Part shown: positions 36,358-45,026 of the stretch, piece after piece
Layout of the letters: every line of letters starts with the position of its first letter
Position numbering within the stretch: the stretch's first letter is position 1
Origin: Acidipila sp. EB88
GTDB taxonomy: Bacteria > Acidobacteriota > Terriglobia > Terriglobales > Acidobacteriaceae
Length of the DNA: 64,000 nt
Direction: 5' to 3'
Assembly (NCBI RefSeq): GCF_003858395.1
Contig: NZ_QWEV01000005.1
Span: 3,100,001-3,164,000, forward strand
The notes under the pieces: model-generated
What the model saw: only the letters and a program-made list of their open reading frames with translations
Databases searched by the model: none
Told to the model about the DNA's origin: nothing
Translations under genes and position numbers: made by a program

Positions 36358-38696
36358 CGTTGGCTGATAACGGGCGCCGACATGGATGGCGGCGCGTCCT
36401 CCGGCGCGGTGCCCCATTGTTTGTTTGGAGTTGGCCCCATCATCAGGACAAGCTTGCCCCCGCTGGCAATATCGGCATGTGCGAACCACGGCTTGTTCCA
36501 CGGCTTGCCGTTCAGGGTTGCGGACTGGATATAGATGTTTGCTTCGGAGTTGTTGTTCGCGATGATCTCAAACGTCTTGCCATTGCCCATGTGCAGGGCG
36601 ACGTGGCGGAACAACGGGCTGCCCAAAATGTAGTTGGGACTCGAAGGGTCCACCGTGTAAAAACCCATAGCGCTCATCACGTACCAGGACGAGGTGCTGC
36701 CCTGGTCATCCATACCGGGGAACGCATAGCCGGACGGGTCGCTGCCGTACATCTCGTGGAGGATACGGCGAACGAGCGCCTGCGTCTTCCACGGCTGACC
36801 TGCCCAGTCATAGTAGTAGGCAGCCTGCTGATCCGGCTGGTTGCCTTGCACATACTGGCCAATAAGGCCGGTGCAGTCACGGCACACACCTTTAGGCGCG
36901 TAGGGTGTGGAGAAGAACTGGTCCAGCTTGGCGGCAAAGTTCTCGCGGCCTCCGAGTTCGTTCGCAAGCCCCTGTACGTCGTACGGCGTAAGCCACAGGG
37001 TCGACCAGCCGGAAGCTTCCTTCATCATGAAGTTGTAGTAAGGCTCACCAGGGTCGAACGGCGAGATCCATTTGCCGTCTGCTGTGCGTCCGCGCACGAA
37101 GCCCACGGAGGGATCGAACACGTTGCGGTAATTCGCCGCGCGCTTCAGGAACATGTCCGCATCGGCCTGCCTGCCTAGGCGCTTTGCATACTGCGCCATC
37201 GCGTAGTCGTCCCAGCTGTATTCAAGTGTGGTGGCCGCACCGGCTGTGCCATCGGCATAGGGCGGGCTTGGGTTACCCGGCGGGATGATGTCGGCGATCC
37301 AGCCTTGCCGCATGTACTCCGCGAGATAGTGCCGTGGGCCATTCGGGTCGGTCGCGTTCTTGCGTAGGAACTCATAGGTGTTGGCCCAGTCGAAGTCCAG
37401 GCCGCGCTCCCAGTCGCCCAGGTACATAAAGACGGCATTGTCGCCGTGGAACGAGGTGCCCATGTAGCCCGACTCACGAGCCATGTCGAGTTGCGAGCGC
37501 AGGATATCCTCTTTGACCTTTGGTTCAAGCAGGGTGAGCAGCACGATCTGGTTGCGGCCCGTATCCCAAAAGGGTACCTCGTTGTAGCGATCGTAAGTCG
37601 CGGTCGTGATGGTGCCATCGCGCAGCGCGAGTGGCTCCCCCTTTTTCGCAACCAGCCGCGGGCTGGCGAAGGAGTGCAGCAGGCAGGAGTAGAAAAGCGT
37701 GCGCTCCTTCTCCGAGCCGCCCTCCACCTCGACCTGGTCCAGTTTGGAGGCCCACGTGTCCTGCGCCGCGTGATGAACGCGATCAAAGTCCCAGCCGGGA
37801 TTCTCAGCGTGCAGCCGCTGCTCCGCCTGCTCGTAGCTGGTGCCGTGCGCGACCTTGACGAGCACCTGCTCACCCGCGTTTGTGGCGAAGTTGAGATACG
37901 CGCCGGCAAATGGGCCGGAGATCGTGGGCTGGTCCGGGTCGACCTCTTTGCCGCCAAGGATGGAGCCTTCTTCGCCTCGCTCGCCGGCGCGTGGCGGGTG
38001 CTGCACAAAGGTGCCAAACGAGGTGAAAGGTTTTGAGAACTCGGCGACGAAGTACGTGCCACCGCCATGGCGGCCGCGCGTGGAGTGACCACGAATCGTG
38101 TGATCGCCCACGACCTCGACCGTGCCGCCTGCCCATCCGAGGTCGAGCAAAAGATGTGCCTGCGTACTGGCCGGGTAGGTGAGGCGATACAGCCCGGTCC
38201 AGGTAGTCGCCGTCAGCTCCACCGTGGTTTTGAAAGTGTCGAGATACACCGAGTAGTAGCCGGGGCTGGCGTGCTCGCGGGCCTTGTCGTAGTAGGCGGC
38301 GCTGCGTTGCGGCGGCACGTTCCAATCGCCGACGACAGGCATTAGGATCGGGCTGTTGCCCTGTCCGCTCGAGAAGCCGACCATGGTGGGATTGGGATAG
38401 TAGTACGGCGCGGGCACGCCGGCCTGGTAGTTGAGCGGCAGGTTGGCGTTGATCGGGCCGATGTCAGTGGAGCTATGCGGCAGTGATGCCCCGGGAGAAG
38501 TGAAGCCGGAGTAAAGCTGCTCACCCGCGGGAGGCGCGTTGCCGATCACCTTCTGGTCTGTGAGGGGAGCGGTGCCGACCAGCGGATTAGCGTAATCGAT
38601 GGGGCGCTTGCCTGTGGATTGAGCCGAAGCGTGGCAGGCGATAAGTCCCAGCATGGTTGTTGCGGCAGTGACGAAGAGGCCGAAGCGATGTGACAA
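36354..38696 (-). CDS. GH92 alpha-mannosidase with Gln at the catalytic-acid position
   Basis: A 780-aa exported protein. I chose TTG at 38696: AGGAGG lies 7 bases upstream and the product then starts with a signal peptide (SHRFGLFVTAATTMLGLIACHASAQ). The N-domain starts YANPLVGTAPLTDQ; the catalytic (alpha/alpha)6 domain has GWSTLWLTPYDVQGLANELGG, GNQPDQQAAYYYDWAGQPWKTQ and GMDDQGSTSSWYVMSAMGFYTVDP. Most GH92 enzymes have GNEPxHHxPYLYN; here the Glu is Gln620 and the following His residues are Gln, while the Asp-Asp base region (663-664) is kept. It follows its TBDR by 63 bp on the same strand. Likely acts on mannan or mannoprotein; see findings for the mannose-phosphate idea. Confidence 0.92.
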   Translation of the reverse strand: MSHRFGLFVTAATTMLGLIACHASAQSTGKRPIDYANPLVGTAPLTDQKVIGNAPPAGEQLYSGFTSPGASLPHSSTDIGPINANLPLNYQAGVPAPYYYPNPTMVGFSSGQGNSPILMPVVGDWNVPPQRSAAYYDKAREHASPGYYSVYLDTFKTTVELTATTWTGLYRLTYPASTQAHLLLDLGWAGGTVEVVGDHTIRGHSTRGRHGGGTYFVAEFSKPFTSFGTFVQHPPRAGERGEEGSILGGKEVDPDQPTISGPFAGAYLNFATNAGEQVLVKVAHGTSYEQAEQRLHAENPGWDFDRVHHAAQDTWASKLDQVEVEGGSEKERTLFYSCLLHSFASPRLVAKKGEPLALRDGTITTATYDRYNEVPFWDTGRNQIVLLTLLEPKVKEDILRSQLDMARESGYMGTSFHGDNAVFMYLGDWERGLDFDWANTYEFLRKNATDPNGPRHYLAEYMRQGWIADIIPPGNPSPPYADGTAGAATTLEYSWDDYAMAQYAKRLGRQADADMFLKRAANYRNVFDPSVGFVRGRTADGKWISPFDPGEPYYNFMMKEASGWSTLWLTPYDVQGLANELGGRENFAAKLDQFFSTPYAPKGVCRDCTGLIGQYVQGNQPDQQAAYYYDWAGQPWKTQALVRRILHEMYGSDPSGYAFPGMDDQGSTSSWYVMSAMGFYTVDPSSPNYILGSPLFRHVALHMGNGKTFEIIANNNSEANIYIQSATLNGKPWNKPWFAHADIASGGKLVLMMGPTPNKQWGTAPEDAPPSMSAPVISQR

Positions 38697-38759
38697 AGGC
38701 AAACCCTCCTGCGTGCGGGTGCGTTTCAACGTGCGTTGTCGCGGTTCAGCGTGGGTCGC

Positions 38760-41700
38760 TTACCACTGCACGCGTGCGCCTAATTGGCCTGTGCGCGCCG
38801 TGCCGGAGACGCCAGTGACCTGGCCGAACGTGGTGTCGTTCGGGTTGGTGTCTGGCGAGTTCACGTAGTGCCGATTGAAGACGTCGTAGAACTCACCCCG
38901 GATGGTCGCGCGGAAGCGATCCTCGGGACCGAAAGCAAAGGCCTTGCTGAGCGAGACACTCTCGTTCGCGGAGCCGCCGTTGAAGCGCCAGTGGTCGTAG
39001 TTATAGGGCGTGTTGCCCAGGGTGCCGAACGCAGGCGTGGTAAAGAGACTCGGGCTGAAGTCCTGGTTTTTGGGGTCGAGTGTGTTGCCAAGGTCCACGT
39101 TGTGGCCATGAAAGTGGTTCTTAATATTGTCGGCCGTGACGCCCGGGGCAAAGTTGTCGCGCTGGTTCTGAAAGAAGAACGGGTACTGCACCGGCGAGTT
39201 CACCGTACCCATGGGGCTGCCGGAGCCATAACTCAGGAACGAACCGATCGTCCAGCCACCTACCGCTTCGTTGAGCAACTTGCCGTTCGCCAGGAACGTC
39301 TGGTTGTGGCCGAAGGGAAGCTGGTAGGTGATGTAGCCGGTGACGAGCTGCAACTGGTCCGTCCCCTGCACGTACCCGTGCGATGCCGGGATATCCGCAG
39401 CGCTCTGGTATCCGTACAAACCATTGCCGCCGGCGGCGGAACGTCGGGCCAGGTTGCTGCCGCTCAGGTGCGAGATGGTGTAACTCATATCGGCATTGAG
39501 GTTGTGCGCGCTGCGCGCCTTGATCTCGGCGACAAACGCGTTGTACGCGCTTGAACCAAGCTGCTGGTCGGTGATCAGGACGACGGTGTTGTTGTAGGAC
39601 GCAGCCTGCGGTATGGGCGCGATGGCTGCGTATGCAGGCCCGCTGAACCCCGCGTAGGGGTAGGGCACGCCCGCAGCGGCAGCCTGCCCGGCGCTGCTCA
39701 CCGTGTCGTTGACATGGCCGGAGGTGAGCAGTCGGCTGTAGGTGTTGAAGTCGGGATAGTTGATGCCGACTGACTCGGGATTGTCGTGCAGGTCCGCCCC
39801 GCGGCTGCCCATGTAACGCGTGTCGAGGATGATGTTCTTGGCAAGCTCGTACTGGATGCCGGCGTAGAAGTTCTGCGCGCGCCCGAGATGCAGGGTCTTG
39901 GGACTGATAGAGAGCGGGTCATCGTACCCGAAGCTGGTCTGCGAGGCGGTGCGCGGCAAGGTCACGGTCTGCCCGGGATAGCCGCCGCCCCAGTTGAATG
40001 CGGTTGAGCCCGGGACGCTGTTGGGCACGATGTTGGTGCCGGTCCAGAACTCCGCCTGCTGCGAAGGGAACCCGTAGCCGTAGCCCGCATTGAACTCGCC
40101 GAGTGGCACGTAGTAGAGGCCATAGTTCGCGCGCGCCACCAGCTTGTCGTTGATCTGGTAAGCGCCCCCGAGATGTGGCGCGAACTGGTGCAGGGAGTTA
40201 TCAGTCTGGAAGGTCGAGCCTGAGTCCTTTGCAAAGGCCCATGCTCCCTTGTAGCTGCCCCAGTTAGGGTTCTGCTGGGTCAGGTCGAAGTTGGTCCAGT
40301 GTCCATCGGCCTGGTGGCCGGCGAAGGTAAAGATCCACGTCAGGCCCATGTTGAGCGTGAAGCGCTTGTTGACCTTCCAGTCGTCCTGCGCGAAAGCGTC
40401 AATGTACTTCTGCCGCGGGTAGGTCGGGTAGGGAATGTTCTGCGAGGCCGACTGCACGTTGCCGAGCAGCAGGTTCGCGAAGGCGCTGCCCACAAAGGGG
40501 GTGAGGGTGGTGTCGGTAGGGCCGCCGGTTTCGCTGCTGAAGTTGTAATTCTGAATGTTGCCGCCGTAGCTCGAGTTGAGTCCCTGCAGGAAGACCTGGC
40601 CGCCGAACTTCAAGGAGTGATTGCCGCGCTGCCAGGCCAGCGTGTCCTGGTAGTGGTAGCCGTAGTAGTTCTGGTAGGAGTCCACCGAGGTGCCGAGGTT
40701 CTGCTCGCCCACACCGTTGGTGCTGTTGAAGCCGATGGTGGGGAATGCCGCGCCGTCGGAGTTGAAGCCGTACACGGCGGCGCTCGACACCTGGTTGACC
40801 GGCACCTGCGTGTACTGCGTCGAGGAGTAGCCGAAGCCGATGGTGTTGAGCAGGTTGGGCGTGATGGTGTAGTTATCCACGATGCGTGCGATGAAGTTCG
40901 GGGTGTTGTTGCCCCATTCTGCGCTCAGCGGCCCGGGATTTGTGATGGTGCTCACCAAGCCGCCGCCCGTGATGCTGATCCACTTTACATAGTCGAACGA
41001 AGCGCTGAGGTGATGGCCGGCAGAGAAGTTGTGGTCGACCTTGATGTCGTAGGAGCGCTTGGTTTCGCTCGGTGTGTTGCTGACCACGGTCGGAAAGTTG
41101 TTGTAGATACGGGTGGTGAGGGTGGGCTTGTAATACTGCTGGTAGAGCGACACGATCTGTTGCGACTGCATGCTGCTGATGCGACTGGCCGGGATGACGT
41201 TGTTCGCGAATGGCGTTGCGCACGTTACGCCGTTCACGACCTGCTGGGTCAGCGGATCGAAGATCTGCCCATACTGGTAGGGCTGTCCGGTGCAGGGATT
41301 GATCGCGACCGCACCGGTTGTGGCGTTCGTGATGTTGCCCTGCTGCGTACCCCCGGTGAGCAGTTCGCCAAAGTCGCCGGAGAGCATGCGTGCGGTGGGT
41401 ACGGTTGTCGCGTTCGGGTTCAGTGCGTCATTGGTCTGGCTGTAGTATTCGTAGTCGCCGAAGACAAACGTGCGGTTCTTCCAGATGGGGCCGCCAAGGC
41501 TTCCGCCGTAGTCGTTGAAGCGGTCGCGCGGGCGTGAGTTGTTGCGGATGCACGTCTCATCGCCCGGTGCGCAGGTGGCGAGGAAGTAGTCGTTCTGCCA
41601 GGAGTTTGCGTTAAGCGCCTCGTTCTGGAGAAACTCAAAAGCACTGCCGTGAATCTTGTTGGTGCCGGACTTGAGTTCGAACAGAAGCACGCCGCCGCCG

Positions 41701-42404
41701 GTGTTGCCAAGCTCGGCGCTGGCGTTGCCGGTGATCACCTGGGTCTCGGCGATAGCCTCCAGTCCAGGAGTGGCAATTGCGCCTTGCGGGCCGGCATCGG
41801 CTTCCACGCCGTCGACGTATGCGGTGTTTGTCCATGAGTTGGCGCCACCAAGATAGAGCGTGCTGTACACCTGGTTGCCGGAAATGCCGGACTTGGCCGC
41901 GCTTGGCGTGCTTTGCACCAGCAGTTGCACGGCATCGCGGCCGTTGGTGGCGTTGAGCGGCAGGTCGCGCAGTGCTTCTTCTTCCAGAGTATTCGTAATC
42001 GTGGAAGTTTCTGAATCAAGCAATTGTGGCGCCGCGGTTACCGACACCACCTCTCCCTTGGAACCAACCTGCATCGTGACATCCAGCGCCTGCACCTGGG
42101 TAGCCACCAGGTGCACGTTGGACTGTGACTCGCTGAATCCATCGTGGCTCATGTGCACGGTGTAGTCGCCGATCGGCAGCTGGCCGATGCTGTATACCCC
42201 TGCCGTGTTGGTCTGCGCGGTAAAGTTGGCGCCCGTGGCGTTCTCGCGGGCTGTGACGGAAACACCAGGCAGCGCTGCACCCGATGGATCCACCACGTGC
42301 CCGGAGATGGAAGCACGGTCAGCTTGCGCTGCGGCTATTCCGGCACAAAGGAAGGGCAGCAAGGCTTGCGAAGCAAGAACGGGAACCGAGAGACGCTTAA
42401 ACAT
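38760..42404 (-). CDS. Oar-like TonB-dependent receptor of the GH92 locus
   Basis: A 1214-aa outer-membrane receptor. The ATG at 42404 has GGAGGT 7 bases upstream. Signal peptide (LLPFLCAGIAAAQ), carboxypeptidase-regulatory-like domain (ASISGHVVDPSGAALPGVSVTARE), plug (LRDLPLNATNGRDAVQLLVQS, YLGGANSWTNTAYVDGVE), and a long barrel ending RVQW with terminal aromatic. It is cotranscribed with the GH92 gene 63 bp downstream, so its cargo is probably a mannose-containing oligosaccharide. A promoter and LacI-type operator lie 120-180 bp upstream, implying sugar-dependent control. Confidence 0.93.
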   Translation of the reverse strand: MFKRLSVPVLASQALLPFLCAGIAAAQADRASISGHVVDPSGAALPGVSVTARENATGANFTAQTNTAGVYSIGQLPIGDYTVHMSHDGFSESQSNVHLVATQVQALDVTMQVGSKGEVVSVTAAPQLLDSETSTITNTLEEEALRDLPLNATNGRDAVQLLVQSTPSAAKSGISGNQVYSTLYLGGANSWTNTAYVDGVEADAGPQGAIATPGLEAIAETQVITGNASAELGNTGGGVLLFELKSGTNKIHGSAFEFLQNEALNANSWQNDYFLATCAPGDETCIRNNSRPRDRFNDYGGSLGGPIWKNRTFVFGDYEYYSQTNDALNPNATTVPTARMLSGDFGELLTGGTQQGNITNATTGAVAINPCTGQPYQYGQIFDPLTQQVVNGVTCATPFANNVIPASRISSMQSQQIVSLYQQYYKPTLTTRIYNNFPTVVSNTPSETKRSYDIKVDHNFSAGHHLSASFDYVKWISITGGGLVSTITNPGPLSAEWGNNTPNFIARIVDNYTITPNLLNTIGFGYSSTQYTQVPVNQVSSAAVYGFNSDGAAFPTIGFNSTNGVGEQNLGTSVDSYQNYYGYHYQDTLAWQRGNHSLKFGGQVFLQGLNSSYGGNIQNYNFSSETGGPTDTTLTPFVGSAFANLLLGNVQSASQNIPYPTYPRQKYIDAFAQDDWKVNKRFTLNMGLTWIFTFAGHQADGHWTNFDLTQQNPNWGSYKGAWAFAKDSGSTFQTDNSLHQFAPHLGGAYQINDKLVARANYGLYYVPLGEFNAGYGYGFPSQQAEFWTGTNIVPNSVPGSTAFNWGGGYPGQTVTLPRTASQTSFGYDDPLSISPKTLHLGRAQNFYAGIQYELAKNIILDTRYMGSRGADLHDNPESVGINYPDFNTYSRLLTSGHVNDTVSSAGQAAAAGVPYPYAGFSGPAYAAIAPIPQAASYNNTVVLITDQQLGSSAYNAFVAEIKARSAHNLNADMSYTISHLSGSNLARRSAAGGNGLYGYQSAADIPASHGYVQGTDQLQLVTGYITYQLPFGHNQTFLANGKLLNEAVGGWTIGSFLSYGSGSPMGTVNSPVQYPFFFQNQRDNFAPGVTADNIKNHFHGHNVDLGNTLDPKNQDFSPSLFTTPAFGTLGNTPYNYDHWRFNGGSANESVSLSKAFAFGPEDRFRATIRGEFYDVFNRHYVNSPDTNPNDTTFGQVTGVSGTARTGQLGARVQW

Positions 42405-42523
42405 GCGATTGACCTCCACAACAGTGATGGCGTGGCCAGCGACAGCCAGCCCTCTGGCAGAGAGGAGCGTTCACCAGCGATATGGATCGAGCATCGGGGG
42501 AGTTCTCCGTCTCCATCGATCGG

Positions 42524-42541
42524 CTTGGAAACGTTACCAAG
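42524..42541. promoter_or_regulatory. LacI-family-type operator
   Basis: CTTGGAAACGTTACCAAG is an 18-bp palindrome with one mismatched pair and the central CG typical of LacI/GalR-family sites. It begins about 10 bases downstream of the predicted transcription start of the TBDR-GH92 operon, where a bound repressor would block transcription. No lacI-family gene is in the window. Confidence 0.7.
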
Positions 42542-42556
42542 GCCAACGAGGAGCAA

Positions 42557-42585
42557 AGTTAATGAAGCACGTGAGCGCTTGTCAA
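42557..42585 (-). promoter_or_regulatory. Sigma-70 promoter of the TBDR-GH92 operon
   Basis: On the minus strand TTGACA (42585-42580), a 17-base spacer that contains the palindrome AGCGCT, and TTAACT (42562-42557). The predicted start lies near 42550, giving a leader of about 146 bases before the TBDR ATG. Confidence 0.6.
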
Positions 42586-43045
42586 GGGGGCCAGCGGCCG
42601 ATTGCTCCGCGTCGCTTAGCTCAAACAGGTGGAGCGAAGGAGGTGCTTGCGTGCCTGCGGGCGCGTCGGACCAATGTCAAGAAACAGGTCCCGGTTATGT
42701 GCACGGGCTGGAGCCACGCACAGAATCCCACACTCGGCAAGCGCTTCGGGAGCACTCCCCGTCGTGATACGGGAAACGTCCTCGTGCGTTTTGCTCCATG
42801 CGAGATATGCGATGTGCAGTCTTTTTAAGGAGTAAAGCAAGGCCCGTGTTAACGAAGCGCCGGAGGGCAGGCCAATAGAGATCCGGAAGGGGGAACAGCG
42901 CTGCGGATTGAGCCGAAGCCAGTGCACGCCGGCAGGGGTGTACCTTGGCAGCTCTGTTTCTGCCAGAACTGCGACTCGCTCCGCAGCTCGCAGGCACCCC
43001 GACTCCGGAATACCTGCTCTGCATGTCAGTCAGCGGGCCAGAAGC
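42586..43045. other. Non-coding gap between the TBDR promoter and the peroxidase gene
   Basis: About 460 bp between the TBDR promoter and the end of the glutathione peroxidase gene. Short open frames exist on both strands but none has a ribosome-binding site with a recognisable product. No repeat or RNA structure stood out. Confidence 0.4.
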
Positions 43046-43606
43046 TTACTTGCCGAGTGCGGCTTCAATTGCTGCGATCACTTGGGGTGAGTCAGGGGTG
43101 GTCGCAGGTTCGAAACGGGCTACTGGTTTCCCCTCGCGGTTCAGCAGGAACTTGGTGAAGTTCCACTTGATGTCGCCGGCAAACGAAGGGTCCGAAGACT
43201 TGTCGGTCAGGTACTGGTAGAGCGGCGTCTTATCCGCACCCAGCACCGACACCTTGGACATCATCGGGAAGGTGACCTGGTATTTGCGGGTGCAGAATGT
43301 CTTGATTTCCTGGTCGCTGCCGGACTCCTGGTTCGCGAAGTTGTTCGCCGGGATGCCGACGATCACCAGCCCACGATCCTTGTACTTCTCGTACACCGCT
43401 TCAAGCGCCTTGTACTGCGGCGTAAACCCGCAACTGCTGGCAACGTTGACCAGCAGCAGTACTTTTCCTTTGTACTGGCTGAGCGTAGCGGGCTGGCCGT
43501 CGATCGTCTTCAATTTGTACTGATAGACAGGTGCCGGGGCTGCGAAGAGAGTTGTGATGGAACCAAGTGCCAGGGCAAAACCAAAAGCTAGCGTACGTTT
43601 GCGCAT
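43046..43606 (-). CDS. Exported glutathione peroxidase-family thiol peroxidase
   Basis: A 186-aa protein. The ATG at 43606 has GGAG 5 bases upstream and gives a signal peptide (RKRTLAFGFALALGSITTLFA). The thioredoxin-like fold shows VASSCGFTPQY with peroxidatic Cys59, IPANNFANQESGSDQEI with the catalytic Gln, and IKWNFTKFLLNREGKP with the catalytic Trp and Asn. The Cys (not selenocysteine) form normally uses thioredoxin rather than glutathione. FCTRKYQVTFPM contains the possible resolving Cys. The periplasmic location means it probably protects envelope lipids; it stands alone. Confidence 0.92.
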   Translation of the reverse strand: MRKRTLAFGFALALGSITTLFAAPAPVYQYKLKTIDGQPATLSQYKGKVLLLVNVASSCGFTPQYKALEAVYEKYKDRGLVIVGIPANNFANQESGSDQEIKTFCTRKYQVTFPMMSKVSVLGADKTPLYQYLTDKSSDPSFAGDIKWNFTKFLLNREGKPVARFEPATTPDSPQVIAAIEAALGK

Positions 43607-43854
43607 TGTCGCTCCATTCTGGGTGAAACCGATTGAATCTGTTGCGGTCAGCAAAGTAAAGATGCGTCGGTGCCTGTTCGAACGCTCATTCTGCACGATC
43701 CGCCCATCGAGAATAGCAGCAGGCTGCCCGACGCTGAGCGGATGCTCGCCTTAGCCCTTGCCTGAACTTCTCGGGAGCCCACCCCGAAAGCAGTCGTGAA
43801 GGGCGGGGAGTGTCGGGACCACTGGACCGCAGTTGCGCGCTTGTGGAACCCCAT

Positions 43855-44844
43855 TCAAGCGTTCTGTCCTGCCTTACCCACCAGCTTCTCCCAGTTCCCA
43901 TGAGCGAAAAGTTCTTTTTGTTCCGGGCTGAGCGAGCATTCTTCGACGAAGGTTCTGCCCGGTTTGCCAGGCCTGTACTGGTATGGATAGTCCGTGGAGA
44001 ACAGGATGCGTTCGGGTCCGACGATCTCGAGAGCGCGCTGCATGTAAGCAGAACTCCACATACCGCTCGGGGTCACGTACAGGTTGTGCTTGAAATAGTC
44101 CGCTACCGGTCGGTCCAGCTTTACCACGCGTGCCAGGGAACCCAGTCGCTCCAGGTAGAACAGGACGATTTCGCCCCAGTGCCCCAAGATGATCTGCAAC
44201 CCGGGATACTTATCAAAAACACCCGCGAGGATCAAACGAACAAACTCGATGCCAGCTTCGTAATGCCACCCCAGCCCGAATGCGGCGAATGCTGTGTCGA
44301 TCTGCTCGCTGAAGCCGGAGTAAAGAGCCTCTTTGACAGCGCGCTGCGGAATCTGGGGATGAATGGTAAGCGGGACCCGCAGCCTTGCGGCGGTTTCAAA
44401 CAGCGGTAAAAAGTCCGGATGATCCAGGTGCTTGTCGCGGGTGCGGCCGCATAGCATCGAGCCCACCAGGCCGAGGTGCGTAACTCCGCGCTCAAGCTCG
44501 GCTGCCGCCACGGCCGGCGATGCTGTCGGCAGCGTTGCAAAACCCTGAAAGCGTGTGGGGTGTTTGGCAACTACAGCGGCGACCAGGTCGTTGGTTTCCC
44601 GCGCCAGACGCGTGCTCTCATCGGCTTCCAGATTGTGAAGGGCAGGCGTCGTGACCGAGAGAACCTGAACGTCGACCCCGCCTTCGTCCATCAGCGCCAG
44701 CCTCTGCGCGCCAAGATCCTCAAGCCGCGCTTCCACGTCTCCCTGGTCAAACGATCCAGTACCCTCTTGTCCAATCGCAGAGGCGGCCCATGCAGCGCGA
44801 ATTGTCGGGGTGACGAAATGTTCTTCAACGCCAATCAGTTTCAT
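43855..44844 (-). CDS. Amidohydrolase_2 family protein (gamma-resorcylate/dihydroxybenzoate decarboxylase type)
   Basis: A 329-aa metal-dependent TIM-barrel enzyme. GAGGAG lies 6 bases before the ATG. The N-terminus GVEEHFVTP has Glu7-x-His9, the metal pair seen in gamma-resorcylate and related nonoxidative decarboxylases instead of the usual His-x-His. Other likely metal or catalytic residues are His162 (LTIHPQIP), His222 (ILGHWGE) and Asp285 (LFSTDYPYQY). Cytosolic, no leader. Relatives decarboxylate hydroxybenzoates from lignin or humic material; hydrolase activity is the alternative. It is transcribed away from the flippase remnant. Confidence 0.85.
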   Translation of the reverse strand: MKLIGVEEHFVTPTIRAAWAASAIGQEGTGSFDQGDVEARLEDLGAQRLALMDEGGVDVQVLSVTTPALHNLEADESTRLARETNDLVAAVVAKHPTRFQGFATLPTASPAVAAAELERGVTHLGLVGSMLCGRTRDKHLDHPDFLPLFETAARLRVPLTIHPQIPQRAVKEALYSGFSEQIDTAFAAFGLGWHYEAGIEFVRLILAGVFDKYPGLQIILGHWGEIVLFYLERLGSLARVVKLDRPVADYFKHNLYVTPSGMWSSAYMQRALEIVGPERILFSTDYPYQYRPGKPGRTFVEECSLSPEQKELFAHGNWEKLVGKAGQNA

Positions 44845-45026
44845 CGCGATCTCCTCGCTTGCGTCCATGTACGGACGTCGCAGGTGAGATGCGACCCGCG
44901 CGCAATATGGGCAAGCACAGCCGCTCGCGATGCGCCGCTGCACTGCAGCGGAAAGGTCACGGCCGCTTTCTGCACCAGCACACAAGCGGTGGCATACCAG
45001 GAAGCACGGATCATCGGATGCGGTGA

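Noticed and set aside
40299..41537. 412-codon plus-strand open frame rich in Val/Gly/Ala
   Set aside because: Antisense to the GH92-locus TBDR; no start signal or family.
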